Below, piece by piece: positions 38,448-47,118 of a stretch of 64,000 bases of DNA. Every line of letters starts with the position of its first letter. Within the stretch, counting starts at the first letter, position 1. Below the pieces are notes generated by a model. It was not told where the DNA came from. It was given only the letters and a program-made list of their open reading frames with translations, and searched no databases. This DNA comes from JBBATK01 sp044228685 (GTDB taxonomy: Bacteria > Bacteroidota > Ignavibacteria > Kapaibacteriales > NICIL-2): NCBI GenBank assembly GCA_044228685.1, contig JBGAUL010000001.1, forward strand, positions 124,001 through 188,000, given 5' to 3'. Position numbers and translations under genes: made by a program.

Positions 38448-38969
38448 ATGAGCCACGATGCACTTCGTTTTCCTGTTGGACCCTTTGCACGTCCTGAAAC
38501 AATTAGTCATGCCGATCGAGCAGCATTGCTGAGCAGCATACGAGAACTTCCTGATGTTGTGGAAGCGATATGTGCAAAGCTAAACGCAGCGCAGTGGGAC
38601 ATGTGTTATCGCGATGGAGGATGGACAGCTCGCCAAGTCGTGCATCACATCGCGGACAGTCATGGCAACGCACTGTTCCGTTTTCGATTGGCGCTCACCG
38701 AAGACAATCCAACCATCAAACCATATCTCGAAGATCGTTGGGCGCAACTTGCAGATTACGCCACAGTGGATGCTGCAGCATCGCTCATGATTATTCGAGG
38801 AACGCATCAGCGCTGGGTTGCCTTGATGGAGTCGATGGCGGAAGAAGATTGGCAACGAACCTTCTATCATCCTCAATACGATCGTCGTTCGACACTTGAA
38901 AGCACCCTTGCGCTCTATGCATGGCACGGCAGACATCACTGCGGTCATTTGCAGATTATCGCGGGTTAG
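38448..38969 (+). CDS. YfiT-like DinB family thiol transferase (173 aa)
   Basis: Close in pattern to Bacillus YfiT/BstA, a nickel-binding bacillithiol transferase. Diagnostic segments are FPVGPF, DGGWTARQVVHHIADSHGNA, RFRLALTEDNPTIKPY, DWQRTFYHP and ALYAWHGRHHCGH. Predicted metal ligands His67, His160 and His164 are all present. It would conjugate a low-molecular-weight thiol to electrophiles in detoxification. Cytoplasmic; 75 bases after the metallopeptidase gene but probably functionally separate. Confidence 0.88.
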   Translation: MSHDALRFPVGPFARPETISHADRAALLSSIRELPDVVEAICAKLNAAQWDMCYRDGGWTARQVVHHIADSHGNALFRFRLALTEDNPTIKPYLEDRWAQLADYATVDAAASLMIIRGTHQRWVALMESMAEEDWQRTFYHPQYDRRSTLESTLALYAWHGRHHCGHLQIIAG

Positions 38970-39487
38970 CACTAAAGTCCATACAGCGTTTAAACTTTAT
39001 CGGTGCAACAAAAGTCTGCTGCTGGTGTCCAATACTGACCACTCGTGGCACCTGATGCCTAAATGCGCAAGCCGATACACAGGTCACAAAAAGGGCTAAA
39101 TTCCTTATTTCAAGGCCACTTGTAACGATAATCCGACGCTTGTGTTCTTGAATGAACACCCAAAGTGCGTTCAAAAGAGTGTCGGACCTAGGATCAAGTG
39201 GGGGAGAAGGACAGCATCGAGCACAGTGTATTGACTTGATGCAGTGTTGGATACACAAAAGGGATTGCCTGACGGAGAGCAGGATTAAGTCCGTCGCATT
39301 CCACTATTATCATCAAAGAATTTGACATCAAGATTGAGCTCTTGAGCAGTGCAGCATCCTATATGCTTATGCTGATGAGCGACAATTAGAGTAGATTGGC
39401 ATGATGCCCAGTTTGCATATGGGCGTGGGGAGTTGGTAGAGCACGAATATTCAAAAGCATTTCTGTATCAATCACTGAGGAGAACTC
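38970..39487. other. Intergenic region, no convincing gene
   Basis: About 520 bases. The segment AGTTGGTAGAGCACG near 39431 resembles a tRNA D-arm, but no anticodon or T-arm follows. GAGGAG at 39477-39482 is the ribosome binding site of the DUF1800 gene. Confidence 0.4.
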
Positions 39488-41062
39488 ATGGCTGCATTAG
39501 ATCCATATTCAGGACCATGGGATGAGCAGCACGCAGCGCATTTATTGCGTCGTGCAAGTTTTGTGACCAAAGCATCGAAGATCAAAGAAGTCGCTGCGAT
39601 GACGCTGGCACAGGCCGTGGACTTGTTGCTGAAAGACAAGGCCGCACCCGCGCCACCGGTCGATCCCGGTCTTTCGACGAAGGGAACGTGGACATACAAC
39701 ATGACCACGCCGCACGAAGAAGATTTCTTGTATCGTCCTTTCATCAAAGCTTGGTGGTTCGCCCAAATGGCGCAGCCCGACAACGTTTCGGCCATCGAAA
39801 AGCTCACCTTGTTTTGGCACAATCACTTTTCTACCGAAGCTGATGCCTATACTGAATCGCGTTTTCAGTATTACCACAATGCAATGATGCGACGCAACTG
39901 CATGGGCAATTTCAAGACCTTTGTGCGAGATGTGACGCTGGACAGCGCCATGCTTCGTTATCTCAATGGTGATTCAAATACCGTTGCTCATCCTAACGAA
40001 AACTATGGTCGGGAATTGCAGGAGTTGTTCACTATTGGCAAAGGATTGGAGAAGTCGCCGGGTGATTACACCAACTACACCGAAGACGACATTAAGGCGG
40101 CAGCCAGAGTGCTCACGGGATGGCGCACAGTGCGCCTTGGAGATCCTTCCAAGTCTGTCTTTCAGACAAATGCCCACGATAACACAAACAAGAAATTCTC
40201 GGCGAATTACGGTTCGGTGACGATCACCGGTGCAAAAGACGAAGCCGGCGCACGTCGTGAGCTCGATGATTTGTTGAATATGATTTTCGCGCAGGTCGAA
40301 ACCGCGCGCTACATCGTTCGCAAGCTCTATCGTTGGTTTGTGTTTTATGAAATTGACGCGACCATTGAATCAACTGTGATTATCCCGCTTGCTGATCAAT
40401 TCAAAGCCGGCGGTTACGAAATCAAACCAATACTCCGCACCTTGTTAATGTCGGAAGCATTCTTCGATTCGCAGAATCGTGGCGCAATGATCAAGAGTCC
40501 GCTTGATTTTCTCGTCGGACTCTCCAACATGTTCAGCTTCAGTTACCCAACAGACCCGCTGCAGTTTTATCAGAACATCGGATACTTACTTCAAGCCTCA
40601 GCAGTATTGCAACAGAATCCAATGGATCCGCCGAATGTGGCTGGTTGGCCGGCTTACTATCAGTCGCCGGATTATTACAAGCAGTGGATCAACAGCGCGA
40701 CCCTACCGCTGCGCTATGGCTACACTGATGCGGTGGTCTTTGGAGGAAATCGCGTACCCAAAGGATTTGTGATTGATACTCTGGCACTGGCAAAAGCAAC
40801 TACAAATGATCCGGCAGACCGCATTGCACTTGTGACAAACATTGGCGCGTTGTTGATGCCGGCATATAATCTGAGCGACGAAGAAGTGACCTATTTGGCA
40901 GACAAAGTACTCATGGCGGGTGGTCAGCCTTATGACTGGGATCGCATTTGGTCCGATTATAAAAGTGCACCAACCGATACCATAAAGAAAAAATCAGCCG
41001 AAGACAGACTCAAGGCACTGGTTCGCTACATGTTCCGCATGGCAGAATTTCAATTGATGTAA
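39488..41062 (+). CDS. DUF1800 family protein (524 aa)
   Basis: Recognised by AHLLRRASF at the N-terminus, AIEKLTLFWHNHFST (about residue 100), LRYLNGDSN, HPNENYGRELQELFTIG and DIKAAARVLTGWR, the hallmark blocks of DUF1800, plus a C-terminal helical region with PPNVAGWP. The function of the family is unknown. It nearly always lies next to a DUF1501 gene, as here (21 bases). The ribosome binding site GAGGAG is well spaced. Unusually, no signal peptide is seen, so it may stay in the cytoplasm or be exported by its partner. Confidence 0.9.
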   Translation: MAALDPYSGPWDEQHAAHLLRRASFVTKASKIKEVAAMTLAQAVDLLLKDKAAPAPPVDPGLSTKGTWTYNMTTPHEEDFLYRPFIKAWWFAQMAQPDNVSAIEKLTLFWHNHFSTEADAYTESRFQYYHNAMMRRNCMGNFKTFVRDVTLDSAMLRYLNGDSNTVAHPNENYGRELQELFTIGKGLEKSPGDYTNYTEDDIKAAARVLTGWRTVRLGDPSKSVFQTNAHDNTNKKFSANYGSVTITGAKDEAGARRELDDLLNMIFAQVETARYIVRKLYRWFVFYEIDATIESTVIIPLADQFKAGGYEIKPILRTLLMSEAFFDSQNRGAMIKSPLDFLVGLSNMFSFSYPTDPLQFYQNIGYLLQASAVLQQNPMDPPNVAGWPAYYQSPDYYKQWINSATLPLRYGYTDAVVFGGNRVPKGFVIDTLALAKATTNDPADRIALVTNIGALLMPAYNLSDEEVTYLADKVLMAGGQPYDWDRIWSDYKSAPTDTIKKKSAEDRLKALVRYMFRMAEFQLM

Positions 41063-41083
41063 ACCATTCAAAGGACAACACGC

Positions 41084-42664
41084 ATGAAACGCAGAGACTT
41101 CTTTAAGACCGCTTCACCGCTTCTGGCCGTGCCCTTTCTTTTGAATGGCATGCCCCTCAGAGCGCTTTCTCGTTCTCCAATTCTTGATTCCTTCATGAAC
41201 ACCGCCGGCGATACCGATCGCGTGTTGGTGCTTGTGCAGTTGCAAGGAGGTAATGACGGGATCAATACAATAGTTCCGCTTGATCAGATGTCCTTGTACA
41301 ACCAAGCGCGACCGCAAATCGCACTGCCCGAATCAAGCGTACTCAAGCTCAACAATGCAACCGGTATGCACCCCGCTATGACTGACATGGCAGGAATGTT
41401 TGGCAACGGCATGATGAATATCGTGCAAGGTGTGACCTATCCAAATCCAAATCTCTCGCACTTCCGTTCGACTGATATTTGGATGTCGGCGACGGAGTAT
41501 AATCAGTATTTGAATACCGGCTGGACAGGACGCTATCTCGACGTAGAGTTCCCCGGCTATCCAACCGGATATCCCAATGCCCAAATGCCTGATCCGCCGG
41601 CAATTCAAATGGGTGCGGTGATGTCCCTGGCTTTGCAAGGACCAAGTCAGAGCATGGGTATTGCAATCCAAGATCCCACGACATTCTACAACCTTGTCAA
41701 TGGAACCTCAAAAGGACCATTCGCCGATCCGCCGAATACACGTCCGGGAAATGAACTCAAGTTTCTCCGTCAGGTCGAATCCGAATCACAGCAATATTCA
41801 ACCAACATCAAAGCTGCTGCTGACAAGGCTGCGAACAAAGTCACTTATCCATCCAACAACTCACTCGCCGACCAACTCAAAATCGTTGCTCGCTTGATTG
41901 CCGGTGGATTGAAAACACGCGTCTATGTTGTGTCGATGTCTGGCTTTGATACACACGCAGCACAAACCGATTCCACCGACAAGACAATTGGCAACCATGC
42001 AACCTTGCTTGGTCGCGTGTCGAGTGGTATCAAGGCATTCTATGACGACCTCAAGGCTCTTGGCGCACAAGATCGCGTCTTGACCATGACCTTCTCCGAA
42101 TTCGGTCGTCGTGTGCAATCCAACGCCAGCTTCGGTACCGACCACGGCACCGCAGCACCGATGATGATTGTTGGTACGCAAGTCAATCCGATTATTATTG
42201 GCAACAATCCAAGTCTGACCGACCTCGACACCGGAGCAAACCTCAAAATGCAACACGACTTCCGTCAAGTCTACGCATCCGTCCTTGCTCAATGGTTCAA
42301 CGTCGGAAGTGCCGAACTCAAAACCTCCATGCTCAAAGAATTCTCTCAACTTCCCATCATCAAACAAGCACCAAGTGCTGTCAGCAATGATGATAGTGTA
42401 GCAGTCTTTGAGCTCCGCACAACACCAAATCCAATGAACGGCACACCGGGCACTGTGTCATATGTGCTACCGCAAGGTTCCGACGTACGACTCCGCATCC
42501 TCGATCTCGACGGACGCGAAGTCATCTCCATCGTCAACGATTACCAACAAGCCGGCTCATACCAATTCGGCTTCAGCGCCGATCGTCTACCCAGCGGCAA
42601 CTACTTCTGCGAACTCCGCAGCGGCCGCCGCCGCGCCGTCAGCGAAGTCGTCGTTGTGCACTAA
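41084..42664 (+). CDS. DUF1501 family protein with T9SS sorting domain (526 aa)
   Basis: The N-terminus KRRDFFKTASPLLAVPFLL is a twin-arginine-type signal, implying export of a folded protein. The DUF1501 (sulfatase-like) core follows: VLVLVQLQGGNDGINTIVP, HPAMTDMAGMFGNG, SHFRSTDIWMSA, VYVVSMSGFDTHAAQ and MTFSEFGRRVQSN, then DHGTAAPMMIVG. The final 85 residues (TTPNPMNG, VRLRILDLDGREVISI, LPSGNYFCELRSG) form a T9SS type-A sorting domain. Tat across the inner membrane followed by T9SS across the outer membrane would be needed. Co-transcribed with the DUF1800 gene; a strong terminator follows. Confidence 0.9.
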   Translation: MKRRDFFKTASPLLAVPFLLNGMPLRALSRSPILDSFMNTAGDTDRVLVLVQLQGGNDGINTIVPLDQMSLYNQARPQIALPESSVLKLNNATGMHPAMTDMAGMFGNGMMNIVQGVTYPNPNLSHFRSTDIWMSATEYNQYLNTGWTGRYLDVEFPGYPTGYPNAQMPDPPAIQMGAVMSLALQGPSQSMGIAIQDPTTFYNLVNGTSKGPFADPPNTRPGNELKFLRQVESESQQYSTNIKAAADKAANKVTYPSNNSLADQLKIVARLIAGGLKTRVYVVSMSGFDTHAAQTDSTDKTIGNHATLLGRVSSGIKAFYDDLKALGAQDRVLTMTFSEFGRRVQSNASFGTDHGTAAPMMIVGTQVNPIIIGNNPSLTDLDTGANLKMQHDFRQVYASVLAQWFNVGSAELKTSMLKEFSQLPIIKQAPSAVSNDDSVAVFELRTTPNPMNGTPGTVSYVLPQGSDVRLRILDLDGREVISIVNDYQQAGSYQFGFSADRLPSGNYFCELRSGRRRAVSEVVVVH

Positions 42665-42684
42665 AACACGCACACCAATTATTG

Positions 42685-42723
42685 AAAAAATCCCCGCCGC
42701 CACCGCGCCGGGGATTTTTTTTT
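42685..42723. terminator. Bidirectional-looking Rho-independent terminator
   Basis: A perfect 12-bp stem, A6TCCCCG with CGGGGAT6 (42685-42696 pairing with 42709-42720), ends in a run of nine T on the plus strand. It lies 20 bases after the DUF1501 stop and terminates the DUF1800-DUF1501 operon. Confidence 0.95.
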
Positions 42724-42826
42724 GACAAATCTTTACGCGCACAAAATCGCACCAAACGCAACCCGCCCTCCACACTCCCTCACTCCCTATATTCGCACAT
42801 ACCGGCTACCATCACATCTGCACCTT

Positions 42827-45800
42827 ATGTCTACGCTCAAGCTCCGTCTTCTCGTCCTTCTTTTCATTCTTGGCAGCACTTACACGAGTGCTCAAATCAT
42901 GTCACCGTTGTGTGTGCCTCCGCAGAGCGAGACGATGCCCGAGTGGGCGCGGACCATGTATCAGAAGCCACTCAACATGCTACGGGTTGACTCTGCTTAC
43001 GAAGCTTATTACAAGCAGCATGCATTTGTAAAAGACAATTACGTGAAGTACTACAAGCGACTCCGTCGTTTGATGCTGCCATTTATCGAGGCCGATGGTT
43101 CGGTTCGTGATTTGCAGCCCCGAGATTTTCTGCGCTCGGATGAAAAGAGAGCTAGCGCCTTGCAATCGCCGACAGCGGGAGTGCAATGGACGCCGATTGG
43201 TCCGATGGAGACTTATACTCTCGCCTCACATACTAGTTCACCACAACTCTGGCCTTGGCAAACAAACACCTACGCATTCGATGTTTCGATTTCAAATCCC
43301 AACATTGTGTACGCAGTTACTGAGACGGGTGGATTTTTTAAGTCGACGAATAAAGGCAAGAACTGGACTCAGCTAGAGCCCGGCGTGTATTCCAACTCAG
43401 AGGCGGTTGCCATTCATCCCAACAATCCTGATATCGTCTATGTGGGAATTTCCGGTGGACTGCTGAGAAGCAATGATGGGGGCAAGACATGGCGATCGAT
43501 TTGGTCGCAGAAAGATCTTTGGATTTACGATCTCGAAGTACATGCGTCAAACACTTCTATCATCTACGCCGCAACAAATCATGGTTTCTACCGCACGTCG
43601 GATGCAGGCGTCACGTGGACGCAATCCATGAAGAACACTTGTGCGGATTTAGAAACCAAGCCGACCAATCACGACATCGTCTACTCACTTCGAATCAATG
43701 ATGCGGGTACGAAGACAGAGCTGTGGAAGTCCGTCGATGCGGGATTGACATTCACATTGAAATCCGCCGGTTGGTTGTCGACGTCGAATTCATCGGGAAG
43801 TGGTCGCATGACGGTGACGCCGGCCGATCCGGAGCGCATTTATGTTGTGTTGCTTGGTGATTCATCTCGACCCTACGTTCTGCGCAGCGACAATGCAGGT
43901 GAGAACTGGCGCGTGAGCTGTCGTGGCACGAGCGATTCGCTCAAGATGAATAACGGTCAAGGCTATTACGACTTAAGCATCATGGCATCGCATCAAAATG
44001 CCGACGACCTTATCGTCGCCACAACAACTGCCTATCGTTCCTCTGACGGCGGCAATACATTTCCAAACACTGTTGGAGGTTATTCCGGAACATTTCCAAT
44101 TCATCCCGACATTCAAGAGATGAAGTGCATTGGTGGCGATTACTATATCTCAACTGATGGTGGTTTCAATTACTCCAACGATTTCTACAAAACCAATTGG
44201 GAAGCGCGCACTGTTGGGTTGAACGGCGCTGACTTCTGGGGATTTGATGCGGGATGGAATGAGGATGTGCTTGTTGGTGGTCGCTATCACAACGGCAACA
44301 CGGCTTGGCATGAAAACTATGGAACGAAGTTCTTACGTCTTGGCGGAGGCGAAGCAGCAACCGGCTACGTCAATCCCATGAATAGTCGCACCGTCTTTTT
44401 CTCCGACATCGGTGCCTACGACATCCCATCCGACTTTCAAGATTTCGTGGTGAATCGCACAGCCGGTGCGTGGCCGAACGAGAGCTACTATCAAATGGAA
44501 AACAGCGAGATGAAGTGGGATCCACGTTGCTATTCCGATGTGTGGATCGGCAGCGGCAATTCTCTCATGCTCAGTCATAATAATGGTCAGAGCTACGAAA
44601 CAGTATGGTCAAGCTCCGACACCGGCGCAACAATCCAGCACATTGAAATCTGTCGATCCAATCCCGATGTGATGTATGTATCACAGCGCTCGAATATTCT
44701 GTACGACGGAAAAATCTGGAAGAGTATTGATGGTGGCAAGACATTCAGTGCATGCACGCCTTTCCCAAACACGACGCGCAGTGAACGTCGTGTGATGAAG
44801 ATCTCGGCCAGCGGTCGTAATGCAAACGTGCTTTTTGCCGCGTGCATGTACACATCTGCAGGCAACAAAGTTTTTAAGACAACTGATGGCGGCAGGACTT
44901 GGCAGAACCTTAGCACGGCGACGATAGCTGATGGAAATATCAGCGACATCATGGTGCAATACGGAACAGAGGATGGCGTGTACATTTCAGCATCGAATGG
45001 TCGCGTGTACTACCGCAACAATACGATGAACGACTGGGTGCTGCATGGTACAGGTTTGCCTTATGCCTTGATGACGCGAGCGCTCAAACCATTTTATCGC
45101 GACAACAAGATTCGCAGTGGTTCATCAATGGGAATTTGGGAAGCGCCGTTGTATGAGCATTCTCGTCCGGAAGCTATGCCGAGCGTCGACAAACGCAGCA
45201 CACGCTGCGAGCGTGACACCTTCTATTTCAGCGACTACTCTGTTCTTGAACGCGCGAATGCCAAGTGGCACTGGTCATTCCCCGGAGCCAGCTACGTGAG
45301 TGACAGCACGGCAATGAGTCCGAAAGTTTTGTATTCAAAACCAGGCTTGTATTCCGCCACACTCACCGTTACAAACGACTACGGCACCGACACACGTACC
45401 CTGCAAGATCTTATTCAAGTATTTCCGTCCGAGTGTGCAGTAAATCCAATGGTAGGAAATGCACTCAATCTCAGTTCGACAAAAGACATGGCAACCATAC
45501 CGGCTTTGCCGCTCATGAACAATGCCAGAGGTTTGACGGTGATGTGCTGGTTGAAGCTTGATACGATTCAGCAATCATTCTCGCAGATACTCTCCAACTG
45601 GGCAAGTCCGATGGGCTTCTCCTTCGGCTTCAGTTTCCAAGGCTATCGAGCTAACACCAATCTCACTTTCTACTGGAAAAATGTTCCTTATCAATTGACA
45701 TCACCATTCAATCTACCGGTGGGTGACTGGGTGCATGTTGCTATCAGCGTTGAATCAGATCACGTGACCTTGTACATGAATGGTTCGCCATGGGTGTACA

Positions 45801-46831
45801 AAAACAGTGCAGCGAATTTCAAAGACATTAGCATGGGTTCAACACCATGGGAGATTGGTGGCGGCGTGCCTGGACAAGGTGGAAACTTCCGCGGTCAGAT
45901 GGACGAACTGCGCATATATCGTCGTCCATTGGATAGCAACGAGATCAGACAAAACATGCACCTCACCTACGATCCATTGCGACCAACAGTTGATACGATT
46001 GTCTTTCCGGAGCCTGTTGCATACTTCCAATTCGACGAAAGCACTGACACACGATTCTACAATCGCGTCGGTGCTGTGCACGCATCGAATAGTGGCGGTC
46101 GCTTGATTCCTTCCACAGCGCCGGTTGGCTATGGTTATTCCGAGCAAGCTGTAATCAAAGGCGGAGCTTACACCTTCCATAACGGAATGCAGATTTCCCG
46201 TTCTGATGATTCACCGCGCATGGTGGTGCTGAGTCAACTTGTGAGTCCACCTGATTCACTCCCACTCGTGGCTAGTATCATTCGTCAGAGTCCGGTGACG
46301 CACTTCGTTCACGCCTACAACGGCACTGCTGTCGCGCTCCCTGTTGATTCAATACGCTTCGCCGGAATCGGTACCGTGTCTGCATCTGACGCAAACAATC
46401 CCGACGTCTTTCGTGCTCTTCGTCGTTCTGTCAATGAACATCGAAACAGCTGGACGAGCGCTGCGCACGGCATCTCTGCCGACACAAGCATGCGATCCGT
46501 TAGCTTCGGCAGCGATACCAACGCTGTGGGACAGTACATTGTCGGCACCAGTGGTTCATCGCTCTTGGATGTCGCACACAACGACAACGACGCAGCACAA
46601 CTACTTCAACTGCTACCCAACCCAAGCTCAGCCCAACTCAGCATCTGGTTCGGCGGTGCAGTGCCCGCACATCTCATCATCACTGATCTCGTTGGACGTC
46701 AGATCATGGAACGCGAGCTCCTCTCAGCCTACACCAATCTCGATATCTCAGCTCTCAACGACGGACACTATCAAGTCCAAGTGCGTAATGCAAGAGCGGT
46801 GTATAATGGGGCGTTGAGAGTGGTGCATTGA
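42827..46831 (+). CDS. Secreted Vps10/BNR-repeat protein with PKD, LamG and T9SS sorting domains (1334 aa)
   Basis: Signal peptide from the ATG at 42827 (LKLRLLVLLFILGSTYTSAQ); the open frame back to 42722 reads through the terminator and is not coding. Residues about 120-780 form sortilin/BNR propeller blades with Asp-box motifs: STNKGKNWTQL, SNDGGKTWRSI, TSDAGVTWTQ, SIDGGKTFSAC and TTDGGRTWQNL. A PKD domain (WHWSFPGA, YSATLTVTNDYG) is followed by a LamG/concanavalin-like domain (GLTVMCWLKLD, GDWVHVAISVE, GQMDELRIYRRPL). The C-terminus is a T9SS type-A sorting domain (LLPNPSSAQLSIW, DLVGRQIMERELL). A surface adhesin or glycan-binding protein is likely; the ligand is unknown. Confidence 0.88.
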   Translation: MSTLKLRLLVLLFILGSTYTSAQIMSPLCVPPQSETMPEWARTMYQKPLNMLRVDSAYEAYYKQHAFVKDNYVKYYKRLRRLMLPFIEADGSVRDLQPRDFLRSDEKRASALQSPTAGVQWTPIGPMETYTLASHTSSPQLWPWQTNTYAFDVSISNPNIVYAVTETGGFFKSTNKGKNWTQLEPGVYSNSEAVAIHPNNPDIVYVGISGGLLRSNDGGKTWRSIWSQKDLWIYDLEVHASNTSIIYAATNHGFYRTSDAGVTWTQSMKNTCADLETKPTNHDIVYSLRINDAGTKTELWKSVDAGLTFTLKSAGWLSTSNSSGSGRMTVTPADPERIYVVLLGDSSRPYVLRSDNAGENWRVSCRGTSDSLKMNNGQGYYDLSIMASHQNADDLIVATTTAYRSSDGGNTFPNTVGGYSGTFPIHPDIQEMKCIGGDYYISTDGGFNYSNDFYKTNWEARTVGLNGADFWGFDAGWNEDVLVGGRYHNGNTAWHENYGTKFLRLGGGEAATGYVNPMNSRTVFFSDIGAYDIPSDFQDFVVNRTAGAWPNESYYQMENSEMKWDPRCYSDVWIGSGNSLMLSHNNGQSYETVWSSSDTGATIQHIEICRSNPDVMYVSQRSNILYDGKIWKSIDGGKTFSACTPFPNTTRSERRVMKISASGRNANVLFAACMYTSAGNKVFKTTDGGRTWQNLSTATIADGNISDIMVQYGTEDGVYISASNGRVYYRNNTMNDWVLHGTGLPYALMTRALKPFYRDNKIRSGSSMGIWEAPLYEHSRPEAMPSVDKRSTRCERDTFYFSDYSVLERANAKWHWSFPGASYVSDSTAMSPKVLYSKPGLYSATLTVTNDYGTDTRTLQDLIQVFPSECAVNPMVGNALNLSSTKDMATIPALPLMNNARGLTVMCWLKLDTIQQSFSQILSNWASPMGFSFGFSFQGYRANTNLTFYWKNVPYQLTSPFNLPVGDWVHVAISVESDHVTLYMNGSPWVYKNSAANFKDISMGSTPWEIGGGVPGQGGNFRGQMDELRIYRRPLDSNEIRQNMHLTYDPLRPTVDTIVFPEPVAYFQFDESTDTRFYNRVGAVHASNSGGRLIPSTAPVGYGYSEQAVIKGGAYTFHNGMQISRSDDSPRMVVLSQLVSPPDSLPLVASIIRQSPVTHFVHAYNGTAVALPVDSIRFAGIGTVSASDANNPDVFRALRRSVNEHRNSWTSAAHGISADTSMRSVSFGSDTNAVGQYIVGTSGSSLLDVAHNDNDAAQLLQLLPNPSSAQLSIWFGGAVPAHLIITDLVGRQIMERELLSAYTNLDISALNDGHYQVQVRNARAVYNGALRVVH

Positions 46832-46855
46832 GATTGGGTAACGGTTCGTTGCAAT

Positions 46856-46996
46856 GGGAATTGCAATGTGTGAATTCACGATCACCAATCGTTTGTTGCC
46901 GTGGGAAATGCCGTGCGTGAATTCACGATGATCAATCGTTCGTTGATGCGGGAAATGCCGAATGTGAAATTACGTTGACCAATCGTTCGTTGCCGC
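46856..46996. repeat. Three tandem 47-bp imperfect repeats
   Basis: Units start at 46856, 46903 and 46950, each beginning GGGAA and containing GTGAATTCACGAT or a variant, then CAATCGT, TTCGTTG or similar. A decayed partial unit precedes at 46832-46855. They lie between the convergent Vps10-like and HsdM-like genes and run directly into the REP-like element at 46995. There are no unique spacers, so this is not a CRISPR array. Confidence 0.8.
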
Positions 46997-47020
46997 GGGA
47001 GGCTGGCGCCTCCCCTACGG
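46995..47020. repeat. REP-like palindromic element, copy 2
   Basis: Exact reverse complement of window positions 12-37, with hairpin GGGAGGC TGGC GCCTCCC. It joins directly to the end of the 47-bp repeat block, in the intergenic space between two convergent genes, a common place for REP elements. Confidence 0.8.
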
Positions 47021-47118
47021 GGTACGGGGACAATGCACGTATTCATGCGGCATGCCACGACCTATAAGGGTTGTGTTTATGAAACGTGGTTGTGAATTGT
47101 GTACGGGAATCGGTCAAC

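Noticed and set aside
39421..39460. tRNA-like segment (GGGCGTG followed by AGTTGGTAGAGCA)
   Set aside because: It looks like an acceptor strand plus D-arm, but there is no anticodon stem, no GTTCRA T-arm and no matching 3' acceptor strand within 100 bases.
42722..42826. N-terminal extension of the Vps10-like protein from 42722
   Set aside because: It would start inside the terminator T-run and place the signal peptide internally; the ATG at 42827 directly precedes the signal peptide.
46856..46996. Possible CRISPR array (three regularly spaced repeats)
   Set aside because: The 47-bp units abut each other without unique spacers and are imperfect; no cas genes are in the window.
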